Origin: Kangiella marina
Lineage (GTDB): Bacteria; Pseudomonadota; Gammaproteobacteria; Enterobacterales; Kangiellaceae
Length of the DNA: 64,000 nt
NCBI RefSeq assembly: GCF_039541235.1
Contig: NZ_BAABFV010000001.1
Span: 1,364,001-1,428,000, forward strand
Direction: 5' to 3'
This document shows, piece by piece, positions 14,667 to 22,577 of the stretch; the stretch's first letter is position 1; every line of letters begins with the position of its first letter. Below the pieces are notes generated by a model. It was given only the letters and a program-made list of their open reading frames with translations. It ran no database searches and was not told where the DNA came from. A program made the position numbers and the translations under genes.

Positions 14667-16130
14667 ATGACTTTAACCGAGCACTTCTCTCGCTTTCGCA
14701 AACACATTATTGGCGATGGCCACGATTACTCCGAGACGAGTATTAACGGCAATATTCTTTACGCTGACTGGACTGCGAGCGGTCGACTTTATGGTCCTAT
14801 CGAAAAGTTCATCAGCCATCATCTGGGCCCTTATGTCGCCAACACTCATACCGAAACCACGCTGACGGGGACGACTATGACCGAGGCGTATCATGATGCT
14901 CAAAAAATCATTAAGCAGCATGTCAATGCCCACGACAGTGATGTTCTGATCGCCGCCGGCTCTGGTATGACTTTGGTCATTAATAAATTCCAGCGGATGT
15001 TGGGGCTGCGCGTTCCTGAAAAATGGCGCGAACGATTGCAAATCGCTGAGCATGAAAAACCCTTGATACTGGTTACTCACATGGAACACCACTCCAATCA
15101 AACCACTTGGCATGAATGCGAGGTCACTTTAGAAATTGTTCGCTCTGGTGATGATGGTCGTCCAGACTTAAATCATATGCGCGAATTGCTGGAGCAATAT
15201 AAGGATCGCCTTATCAAAATTGGCTCCTTTACCGCGTGCAGCAATGTCACTGGAATCACCACGCCTTATCACGAGATGGCAGAGTTGATGCATGAGTATG
15301 ATGGTTTGTGTTTTGTCGATTTTGCTGCGTCAGCACCTTATGTCGACATTAATATGCATCCCGAAAATCCGGCACAACGACTAGATGCCATTTTCATGTC
15401 CCCGCATAAATTCTTGGGCGGACCTGGTAGCAGCGGCATTTTGATCTTCGATGATAAACTCTACGACTGTAAAGTGCCCGATCAGCCGGGCGGCGGTACG
15501 GTCTCTTGGACCAATCCATGGGGTGAGCACCGTTTCTTCGATAACATTGAAGCGCGAGAAGATGGCGGCACACCCGCTTTTTTACAAACCATAAAAGCTG
15601 CCTTATCCATCAAACTAAAAGATGCCATGCAGGTTTCTAAAATCGAGCAACGTGAACAAGAGTTAGTTAAGATTTTACTCAACGGCTTACGCCAGCACCC
15701 AGATATTCGCATTCTAGAAGATCAGCAAAATGACCGCTTATGCATCGTTTCGTTTTATGTGCTTGGCATTCATCATAACCTGCTGGTTCGTTTGCTGAAC
15801 GATCGCTTTGGCGTCCAAAGTCGTGGCGGCTGCTCTTGTGCCGGAACTTACGGTCACTTACTGCTCGGCGTCGATCAGCTCAAGAGTCATGAAATTACAA
15901 ACCGTATTGATCAAGGCGACTTAACCGACAAACCTGGCTGGGTACGCATCTCGCTTCACCCAACCAATACCGATGAAGAAGCGCAGTTTTTGGTCGAGTC
16001 GATTATCAAGGTTATTGATAACGCAGAAGATTGGTCACTGGACTATGACTTTGAGCAAAGCTCTGGCGAGTTTCGTCCCAAAGATAGTGGTAAAACTCTA
16101 AAATCGCTATCTGACTTTAACCCCTTATAA
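14667..16130 (+). CDS. Class V aminotransferase-fold PLP enzyme (cysteine-desulfurase-like)
   Basis: 487 residues. The PLP-binding Lys is at residue 248 (MSPHKFLGGPGSSG). Other fold motifs are THTETTLTG, the aspartate loop CFVDFAASAPYVD, and RGGCSCAGTYGH near residue 390, whose Cys-rich loop recalls the active-site loop of cysteine desulfurases. The enzyme is longer than typical SufS/CsdA (about 400) at both ends. Substrate and product are unknown. The reaction could be sulfur mobilisation or a related beta-elimination. It lies immediately before a redox-sensing ArsR regulator and a rhodanese, which supports a sulfur role only by association. It seems to have its own transcription. Confidence 0.85.
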   Translation: MTLTEHFSRFRKHIIGDGHDYSETSINGNILYADWTASGRLYGPIEKFISHHLGPYVANTHTETTLTGTTMTEAYHDAQKIIKQHVNAHDSDVLIAAGSGMTLVINKFQRMLGLRVPEKWRERLQIAEHEKPLILVTHMEHHSNQTTWHECEVTLEIVRSGDDGRPDLNHMRELLEQYKDRLIKIGSFTACSNVTGITTPYHEMAELMHEYDGLCFVDFAASAPYVDINMHPENPAQRLDAIFMSPHKFLGGPGSSGILIFDDKLYDCKVPDQPGGGTVSWTNPWGEHRFFDNIEAREDGGTPAFLQTIKAALSIKLKDAMQVSKIEQREQELVKILLNGLRQHPDIRILEDQQNDRLCIVSFYVLGIHHNLLVRLLNDRFGVQSRGGCSCAGTYGHLLLGVDQLKSHEITNRIDQGDLTDKPGWVRISLHPTNTDEEAQFLVESIIKVIDNAEDWSLDYDFEQSSGEFRPKDSGKTLKSLSDFNPL

Positions 16131-16187
16131 TTGCGAAAGCATTATCGATAAGGCACAATTCATTTATACTTTCAGACTGGTATTGGG

Positions 16188-16508
16188 ATGGAAACACACA
16201 GTATTACAGATGCAATGCAGCAAAACTCTGCCCAGGCAGCGCGCTTTTTAAAGAATATCTCTAATGAGAAGCGTCTTCTTATCTTGTGCATTTTGCATGA
16301 AAAAGAACTTTCCGTCGGTCAGTTGAACGATATGCTGCCCAATCTAAGTCAATCAGCCTTATCCCAACATTTAGCGCTTCTTAGAAAAGAAGGACTGGTT
16401 TCCACGCGCAGAGACTCGCAAACGATTTTCTATCGCTTATCCTCAAAGGAGGTAGCAGAAATCATTCACTTACTCCATAAACTCTACTGTCAGGAGGGCT
16501 GTTCATGA
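16188..16508 (+). CDS. ArsR-family regulator, probable BigR/SqrR/HlyU-type persulfide sensor
   Basis: 106-residue winged-helix repressor with recognition helix LSQSALSQHLALLRKEGLVSTRRD. The arsenic- or zinc-sensor Cys pairs of other ArsR proteins are absent. Instead Cys34 (LLILCILHE) and Cys101 (KLYCQEG) occur at the positions of the two Cys that form a disulfide or polysulfide bridge in BigR, SqrR and HlyU. An extra Cys105 is present. It overlaps the rhodanese gene by 4 bases (ATGA), so the pair is an operon. It probably represses its own operon until sulfane sulfur or oxidants form the bridge. Confidence 0.85.
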   Translation: METHSITDAMQQNSAQAARFLKNISNEKRLLILCILHEKELSVGQLNDMLPNLSQSALSQHLALLRKEGLVSTRRDSQTIFYRLSSKEVAEIIHLLHKLYCQEGCS

Positions 16509-16888
16509 AACCTTGTGTCGTCGACTATATTGCAACAATAAAAAATCAAATCACGGAAGTTTCTTGCGAAGATATTAGCAATAACTTACCCAAAGATGCG
16601 CTCCTTATCGACGTAAGAGAGCCTGCTGAAACACAACAAGGCATGATCCCTGAAGCGATCAATATTCCACGCGGTGTGTTAGAGTTCAAACTGTTTGGAC
16701 ATGACGCAGTTGCTGGCATTGATGACCAAGCTTTATTTAACAAACCCATCTACCTGTACTGTGCTTCAGGCGGACGCTCAGCATGCTCCGCTCTTGCCTT
16801 ACAGCAGTTAGGCTTTAATCATGTTTATTCAGTAGCGGGTGGTTTTAAAAGCTGGTGTGACAGTGGCGGCTCACAAGTTAAGCCGTAA
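16505..16888 (+). CDS. Rhodanese-domain sulfurtransferase
   Basis: 127-residue single rhodanese domain. Seen: the substrate-binding segment LIDVREPAETQQGMIPEAINIPRG near the N-terminus and the catalytic loop YCASGGRS with nucleophile Cys86. A terminal segment GGFKSWCDSGG is typical. Extra N-terminal Cys residues (PCVVDY, VSCED) are unusual. It likely shuttles sulfane sulfur. It starts within the stop of the ArsR gene, so the regulator probably controls it. No signal peptide is seen, so the protein is cytoplasmic. The gene ends 17 bases from the convergent beta-barrel gene. Confidence 0.93.
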   Translation: MKPCVVDYIATIKNQITEVSCEDISNNLPKDALLIDVREPAETQQGMIPEAINIPRGVLEFKLFGHDAVAGIDDQALFNKPIYLYCASGGRSACSALALQQLGFNHVYSVAGGFKSWCDSGGSQVKP

Positions 16889-16905
16889 ACACTCAAGCCA
16901 CGACT

Positions 16906-18219
16906 TTAATTAAAATTATACCGTACTCTGACATAAGCATTGCTGGCGTCTTTAAACTGACCAAAAAATGTATGGTCATCTCTTCCTGAAAAAATATTGG
17001 CGCCAGCAGTAAAAGCCCATTCATCACTAAACCGATAACTCACGCTAGGCCGGATATAACTATCCTTATCACTTGGCGAGTAAAAACCAAACAAAGACCA
17101 AATCCATTCATCTTTTTGTGAGCGGTAGGTAAGTCGTGTTGTTACTAGATGCCTTTTTTCAGTGACTTCAAATTGCGGGTAAGGTGAGTTTTCAAGTAAC
17201 TCATCATAATCTTGTGTCCATTCGAGATAATACTGCAGGCCTAAAGTGAGCCGTGTTGCCACCTCTCTTTCGTATCCGATCAGCCACCGAAGTTGTGAGT
17301 TACTGACTAGAGGGTTGGTTCCATTGCCATCTTTTTTTGCATCATGATAAGCCAGCTCTGTGTGATAGAGTCCGCTAGCAACAGCTCCTCTTATGCTTGC
17401 GCCGACAATATCTTTGCGATGAAACGTAGGCTCTGAATCGTCCGTCAAACCAACCGGCTGCTTATCAAATCCTCGATAACCATAAACAGCGTACTCAACA
17501 CCATCAATATTTTTATATAAGCGTAAAGCTAGTTCGCTATTACTCAGTGTCTCTTTGGGTTCAACCGGATTTACTCTATCTTGCCCGCCAACTTGCTGAC
17601 CAGCCAAAGGATTAAAAAAAGAAAAGCGCTCGCCGTCAATATAGTGATCCGCGGTAAAGACTGGTGTCCATACAAAGTCAATATTAATCGCTGAAAAATA
17701 GCTGGTCACTCTGAGACTGTTGCTTGACGCTTTTAAATAGGTGTCATCCCTTCCAGCAAAAAATGACTCCCAATCTTTTGGAAAGAGATCATTGAGAAAT
17801 ACTAAATCACCCGTTCCCCAAGTAATAACTTGTCTGCCTAGTTTAATGTCCGTATTTTCAAGAGCTGAAATATCGACAACAAACTCACGAATATCGTACT
17901 CTTGTTGTTCCGTAACACCGTCATACCAAGTATCACCTGCAAACGAAAACTCAAAGCCTGTAGCGGTATAATCTAACTCTAAATGACCTCTAACCTCTTC
18001 TAAGGTTTCAGGCCTTTCAAACAAAACGTCACTCTGTAGCCGTTTTCCATAAGCGACCTCAACAAAACCCGCCACACTCCACGGAGAGGTTTCTTCTTCC
18101 TGCCAGTTTTCTCCCCATACTTCATCGCCCCACATATCCTCAGTTTTTTCATTAGCCGATTCCACGCTGAATGCAACTGCCGATAACGTTAGTAGCGCGA
18201 TAATTGTCTTGAATGTCAC
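16906..18219 (-). CDS. Outer-membrane beta-barrel (DUF1302-like) of the MMPL export operon
   Basis: 437 residues with a signal peptide (cleavage near VESA/NEK) and an acidic, Trp-rich N-terminus (MWGDEVWGENWQEEE). Many beta strands follow: LEVRGHLELDYTATGFEFSF, IKLGRQVITWG, YLEWTQDYDELL and VRVRYNFN. The last ends in Phe-Asn, close to an outer-membrane barrel terminus. The GRQ-TWG motif is typical of DUF1302-type barrels. It overlaps the next gene by one base (18219) and is encoded in the same direction as a LolA-like protein and an MMPL pump. The three probably form one envelope export route for a hydrophobic molecule, with the barrel in the outer membrane. Confidence 0.82.
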   Translation of the reverse strand: MTFKTIIALLTLSAVAFSVESANEKTEDMWGDEVWGENWQEEETSPWSVAGFVEVAYGKRLQSDVLFERPETLEEVRGHLELDYTATGFEFSFAGDTWYDGVTEQQEYDIREFVVDISALENTDIKLGRQVITWGTGDLVFLNDLFPKDWESFFAGRDDTYLKASSNSLRVTSYFSAINIDFVWTPVFTADHYIDGERFSFFNPLAGQQVGGQDRVNPVEPKETLSNSELALRLYKNIDGVEYAVYGYRGFDKQPVGLTDDSEPTFHRKDIVGASIRGAVASGLYHTELAYHDAKKDGNGTNPLVSNSQLRWLIGYEREVATRLTLGLQYYLEWTQDYDELLENSPYPQFEVTEKRHLVTTRLTYRSQKDEWIWSLFGFYSPSDKDSYIRPSVSYRFSDEWAFTAGANIFSGRDDHTFFGQFKDASNAYVRVRYNFN

Positions 18220-19025
18220 TATTTAGCCTCTAACCATTGGCGTGGCGGTGATCGTAACGACCGTGTTGTAAAAACATCATCTGGAATACCAAGGTTATAA
18301 CGTGGCTTCCTAAATTGAAGTAGTGTTGTACTGCCCGTTTCCAGGTTTTTTACTTGAGACTTGATAACCGTCGGGATTCCCTCAATCTCTTTGACCTCAA
18401 CTACCTCCACTTTACGGTAAAGCTTATTGTCGTCGTTAAAATACTCTACTGTCATTGGCAAGAATGTCTCTTTGCTGATCGTCGATTGATAGTAACTAAA
18501 CTCAACCTCACCACTTTCTTTCGGAACACTTTTTAGCAGGTAAGTATCTTCTGTTTGATTGATGATGTGATGTGAATCGAGCGCTGGGTTACGCCCTGAT
18601 ACATCCTCATAATAATAATCCGTACCAACAAAACTGGTTCTCTTGTCACCGGCTGAAATTCTTTTGACTAGATCAAGCCCCGGAAGATATAACCATCGAT
18701 CATCGTCACTCTTCACTTTCTTATCGACCAAAAATACCGTGTCTTTCACATCCGTAGGTCGACTAAAGACAACCAAAAAACTTTGATCACCTTCATCTTC
18801 TCGATCTTTTCTTAAGATCACGAACTGCCTTAACTGCTTATTACCATCCTTGTCTATCACAATCATCCGAGCGTCACTGCGTCCATCATCACCAGCATAG
18901 TAAGAAGCACGATTGACATTACTCACCAAATCATCCACCGAGACTTTGTCTTTAGCATCACAGTGGTTCCCAACCAATAATGCAGCAGTCATCGTTATGC
19001 TAATTATCACTTTAGTTATCATCAT
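18219..19025 (-). CDS. Outer membrane lipoprotein-sorting (LolA-fold) protein
   Basis: 268 residues with a signal peptide (cleavage near CDA/KDK). The mature part has the LolA/LolB-like half-barrel pattern: REFVILRK strands, FSRPTDVKDTVFLVDKK, RWLYLPGLDLVKRISAGDKRTSF, and a C-terminal PRYNLGIPDDVFTTRSLR. The GxDYYYEDVSGR motif is characteristic of the group annotated as outer membrane lipoprotein-sorting proteins next to MMPL pumps. It would carry a lipid-like substrate across the periplasm. It lies between the pump and barrel genes with 1-base overlap or 9-base spacing, so co-translation is likely. Confidence 0.87.
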   Translation of the reverse strand: MMITKVIISITMTAALLVGNHCDAKDKVSVDDLVSNVNRASYYAGDDGRSDARMIVIDKDGNKQLRQFVILRKDREDEGDQSFLVVFSRPTDVKDTVFLVDKKVKSDDDRWLYLPGLDLVKRISAGDKRTSFVGTDYYYEDVSGRNPALDSHHIINQTEDTYLLKSVPKESGEVEFSYYQSTISKETFLPMTVEYFNDDNKLYRKVEVVEVKEIEGIPTVIKSQVKNLETGSTTLLQFRKPRYNLGIPDDVFTTRSLRSPPRQWLEAK

Positions 19026-19034
19026 CAGTCTCCA

Positions 19035-21560
19035 CTAATCCTTAAAGGCAAAGCGCTTTGTTGCTTGTAATAGTACCGGTAACAATATCAAGGTCACTAG
19101 CGCTGACACGACCATGATAGTCGCTAGGAAAAATCCAACTGTTATATAGGGCACTAACGGCGCAAACAATAACGGTGTAAATCCAATAGCAATAACAATA
19201 GCGTTACGCGAAATTGCCGAGGCAGGTTCTTTAAACATGGAATTGATAGTTTGTTTAAAGCTACCCGTTTGCTTGTAGATTGCACGACTTCTTTCCAAAA
19301 AGTGAATCGCAAAATCAATGGATAAACCCAGTGTTAATGATGACAACACTGCAATCGGCATATCATAGTCCTTGCCAATCCACCCGATAAGCCCATAGAT
19401 AAAGAGTATGGTTATACTCAAGGGTAACATTGCCAGCACACCAAACAACACACTTCTAAATAGCACCACCATCATGATCAGCACTACCACAAAAGCGCTC
19501 ACCAAACTTTTTAACATCCCAGCCACCATTTCATCTTGCCACACCATGTTGAGATAACTTTTTCCGGCCCATTTCACAGAGACGTTATCCGGCAACGGGT
19601 TTGCCGTTAAGTATTCATCAACATGGTTTACCACTTTCATCATGTCTTGATTATCCCCACTCTTAAGCTGTACCCATAGCGCGGTTGAGGCATAATCTTT
19701 AGTGACCATGTGCCACAAGTCTTGAGGTCGATGAGACGACTGGTATTGAAGCAATGCTTGAGCAACTCCGGCTTGAGACTGCGGCACTTTATAGTCTTCT
19801 GCTTTGCCACTTTTAAGTTCTCGGGTCACCGTTTTCACCACATCACTCAAGGTGTTTGTTTTGCCGACAAAACCACTGTCCTTTAATGTCTGTTGCAACC
19901 CATCTATCAGGCGTAAAGCATCAGGCTGTTGGAAGTAAGCTTGTTCACTTTTAATGCTATCGATCTGCTCAAGCAGTAATTCAATTTCTTCTGTATTCTC
20001 GTTCGACGTTTCAAATAATGCATCTTCTAATCGAATGATGCTGCTGTTCAGCTTCGTTGCAAAGTCTTCATCACTTTGTAAGATATTATTCAAAGACTCC
20101 TTAAGCTCGTTATCCTTTATTGCCTTAACGGTCTCAAACCATTTATTTTTTAGTGCTGTTTGATCCGCATCTAAAACCAAGTACGCATTATAGGTTCCTG
20201 CGAAGTGTTCGTTTAACACTTTATCTGCTATTCGAATATCATGGCTTTCTTTAAACCAGCGAACAGGATTGTCGTTAATTTGAATTTTGCTTAAACCCAC
20301 AATACTGAGTATTACTATTCCAGTAAAACCAACGATGACTAACTTATTTTTTGCTAAACTTGAATTGCCTACTTTTGGCAATAACTTCATTAACTTTGTA
20401 TTGCTATCCGATTTGTTTTGCAACGACGCCAGTGACTCATCTTTTAACGTCACTAAATAGGCTGGGATAAAAATTATCGTGAGTATAAACGCCAATAAAA
20501 TTCCGAAACCAACAAAGGCACCAAATATCTGTACGGGCGGAATCGGTGTCAGCATTAATGAAAAGAATCCTATTGCTGACGTTACGCTGGTATATAACAT
20601 CGGCGTGAATAAATGATCCACGACCTGTTTTATCACACTCCGTTTATTGCTTTCGCCTTTATACCTATCTGCAAATTCCGACATGATATGTACAGAATCT
20701 ACCACAGCGATTGGCATCAAGAAGATAGCTATCATCGAGCTCATGATATGCACAGTAAAGCCCATACCAATTAACGCACCCATCGTGATGATCACTGTCG
20801 CCATAGCAATGATCATTGGAGCTACGACAAACTTTAGATTTCTAAAAAATACCCACATCACAATAAAAATCATCAAGGCTGCTAATGGCGCCGAAATCCC
20901 CATTTGTACAAACATCTCAAAGCCGAAAGTATCTTCAGCCACTGGCAAACCCGTGACGTGATAATCATCCTCTGAGTCCAACCCTTTGATTAACAGATCG
21001 ATTTCATTTGCAATTCGATAACTTTCATCTTTGTCTTTTATCGGTACATAGATAGTAGCGGCTTTTGCATCGGCCGAAGCAATGGTTTCTTGAAGTAAAG
21101 GCAACCGTTCTACTTTTTCACTGATCTCGATCGCTTCATCTTCGTTTTGCGGAACTTCCCTCATCATCCACTCAAAACGTATTTCGCCTGACTTCCCTTG
21201 TGAAATATTGTCAACGGTTGATATGTCCATCATATCTGAAGAAACAACACCCTCGATTTTTGAAATTCCCTTACTCAGTTGATGGAGAGCGGTGAGTGAC
21301 TGCGGGTTATAGATCCCATCAGCTCCTTGATTTACTGCACCGACAACAATGACATCGTATAAATTGAAGCGATCCTTCACTTCATTATGAAACACTCGCG
21401 CAGGCTGATCCTTTGGCAGCATATTCTCTGGATCGGTATCAATTGTGATATTGGGAATTAAAGCTCCAGCTATTAAGGTTAGCATTAGAGTGATAATAAA
21501 GATCCATTTTGGCTTGTTCAGCGCGAATGTGAGTAATGATTGCTTCATGTCTATGTCCAC
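19035..21560 (-). CDS. MMPL/RND-superfamily transporter
   Basis: 841 residues with the RND-type plan: an N-terminal helix, a large periplasmic loop (about 40-220), a six-helix block containing GDXXX-like helices (around 230-360), a second periplasmic loop (about 430-640), and a second six-helix block ending LILLPVLLQATKR. The SIAIFLMPIAVVDSVHIMSEFADRY and LTLGLSIDFAIHFLERSR motifs are the paired family signatures. Such pumps export lipids, hopanoid or sterol-like compounds, or antibiotics. The substrate here is unknown. It is the first gene of a three-gene operon with a LolA-like carrier and a barrel. It is divergent from the persulfide-dioxygenase-like gene across 78 bases. Confidence 0.92.
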   Translation of the reverse strand: MDIDMKQSLLTFALNKPKWIFIITLMLTLIAGALIPNITIDTDPENMLPKDQPARVFHNEVKDRFNLYDVIVVGAVNQGADGIYNPQSLTALHQLSKGISKIEGVVSSDMMDISTVDNISQGKSGEIRFEWMMREVPQNEDEAIEISEKVERLPLLQETIASADAKAATIYVPIKDKDESYRIANEIDLLIKGLDSEDDYHVTGLPVAEDTFGFEMFVQMGISAPLAALMIFIVMWVFFRNLKFVVAPMIIAMATVIITMGALIGMGFTVHIMSSMIAIFLMPIAVVDSVHIMSEFADRYKGESNKRSVIKQVVDHLFTPMLYTSVTSAIGFFSLMLTPIPPVQIFGAFVGFGILLAFILTIIFIPAYLVTLKDESLASLQNKSDSNTKLMKLLPKVGNSSLAKNKLVIVGFTGIVILSIVGLSKIQINDNPVRWFKESHDIRIADKVLNEHFAGTYNAYLVLDADQTALKNKWFETVKAIKDNELKESLNNILQSDEDFATKLNSSIIRLEDALFETSNENTEEIELLLEQIDSIKSEQAYFQQPDALRLIDGLQQTLKDSGFVGKTNTLSDVVKTVTRELKSGKAEDYKVPQSQAGVAQALLQYQSSHRPQDLWHMVTKDYASTALWVQLKSGDNQDMMKVVNHVDEYLTANPLPDNVSVKWAGKSYLNMVWQDEMVAGMLKSLVSAFVVVLIMMVVLFRSVLFGVLAMLPLSITILFIYGLIGWIGKDYDMPIAVLSSLTLGLSIDFAIHFLERSRAIYKQTGSFKQTINSMFKEPASAISRNAIVIAIGFTPLLFAPLVPYITVGFFLATIMVVSALVTLILLPVLLQATKRFAFKD

Positions 21561-21584
21561 AGTATTTTCTAGTCTGAAGTTTAA

Positions 21585-21600
21585 ATTAGTTATTGCTAAT
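21585..21600. promoter_or_regulatory. Inverted repeat between the MMPL and metallo-hydrolase genes
   Basis: ATTAG-6-CTAAT (21585-21600), flanked by TTTAA and ATTCAAA, so the dyad extends imperfectly to about 28 bases. It lies midway between divergent genes and could be an operator controlling either one. The AT-rich dyad is of the kind used by ArsR-family regulators, but the assignment is unproven. Confidence 0.4.
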
Positions 21601-21638
21601 ATTCAAACACTGTTCTATCCTGATATCATAATCTATTA

Positions 21639-22508
21639 ATGCCATACACTATGTCTATCCAGATTACTCCCTTCTACCACCAAGATACGGGTACTTGGAC
21701 TTACGTAGTCAATGACCCATCCTGCAACCACTGTGCCGTGATTGATCCTGTGCTTGACTATGAGCTGAGTTCCGGCAAAGCGAGTTATCAATCGATTCAA
21801 AAAGTGATCGACTTCATCAATGCCCAACACTTGCAGCTACAATGGATTCTTGAGACGCACGCTCATGCCGACCACCTTACCGCAGCCCAATATGTAAAAG
21901 ATAGCTTAGGTGGGAAAATCATTATTGGCGCAGGTATTATGGACGTCCAACAGCACTTCGCCACCAGCCTAAACTTAGATATCCCCATCGACGGCAGTCA
22001 ATTCGATATCCTTGTGCATAAGGGTGACACTCTGAGTTTAGGTCGATATGAATTTATCGCTCACCCAACTCCAGGCCATACAGACGATAGTATGAGCTAT
22101 CAGATTGCGGGTCATATTTTTATTGGTGATACCTTTTTCCATCCAGAACTGGGCACGGCTCGTTGTGACTTCCCGGGCGGTTCCGCTGAAAAGTTGTTTA
22201 GCAGCCTTAAATTTCTAATCGCATTTCCTGAGGACTATTGTTTGTGGCTCTGTCATGATTACCCCAAAGACCGTGAGCCGGTGGCTAAAACGACTGTCGC
22301 AGAGCAGAAAAATAACATCCACTTTCGTCAATCTGGCGGCAACCCCGAGGCCTACGCACAATTACGCAATGAACGTGATGACTCTCTTCAGGTGCCTAAG
22401 CTGATTTACCCATCCCTTCAGGTCAATATTCGAGCGGGGCAATTTCCCGACGCTGAGCCGAATGGTTGTAAGTACTTGAAAATGCCTTTTTCTGTCGACA
22501 AACCTTAA
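21639..22508 (+). CDS. MBL-fold hydrolase, persulfide dioxygenase / Blh-like
   Basis: 289 residues with metal-binding motifs of the ETHE1/Blh class: THAHADHLTAA (first His cluster), PGHTDDSMSY, FIGDTFFHPELGTARCDFPGG, and the last His in LCHDYPKD. It uses a mononuclear iron in ETHE1-type enzymes to oxidise glutathione persulfide to sulfite. In Blh proteins the related domain acts in sulfide detoxification. There is no rhodanese fusion, but a separate rhodanese and a BigR-like regulator are nearby (16188-16888). Two ATGs are possible: 21639 and 21651 (MSIQITPFY). The first gives an extra MPYT. No strong ribosome-binding site favours either. Confidence 0.88.
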   Translation: MPYTMSIQITPFYHQDTGTWTYVVNDPSCNHCAVIDPVLDYELSSGKASYQSIQKVIDFINAQHLQLQWILETHAHADHLTAAQYVKDSLGGKIIIGAGIMDVQQHFATSLNLDIPIDGSQFDILVHKGDTLSLGRYEFIAHPTPGHTDDSMSYQIAGHIFIGDTFFHPELGTARCDFPGGSAEKLFSSLKFLIAFPEDYCLWLCHDYPKDREPVAKTTVAEQKNNIHFRQSGGNPEAYAQLRNERDDSLQVPKLIYPSLQVNIRAGQFPDAEPNGCKYLKMPFSVDKP

Positions 22509-22577
22509 TTTTCGTTGCGCTATTTGGCGGTCAGTTGCTAAACTTGCCGCCAACTTTAACAATAATATTGTGCGCAC

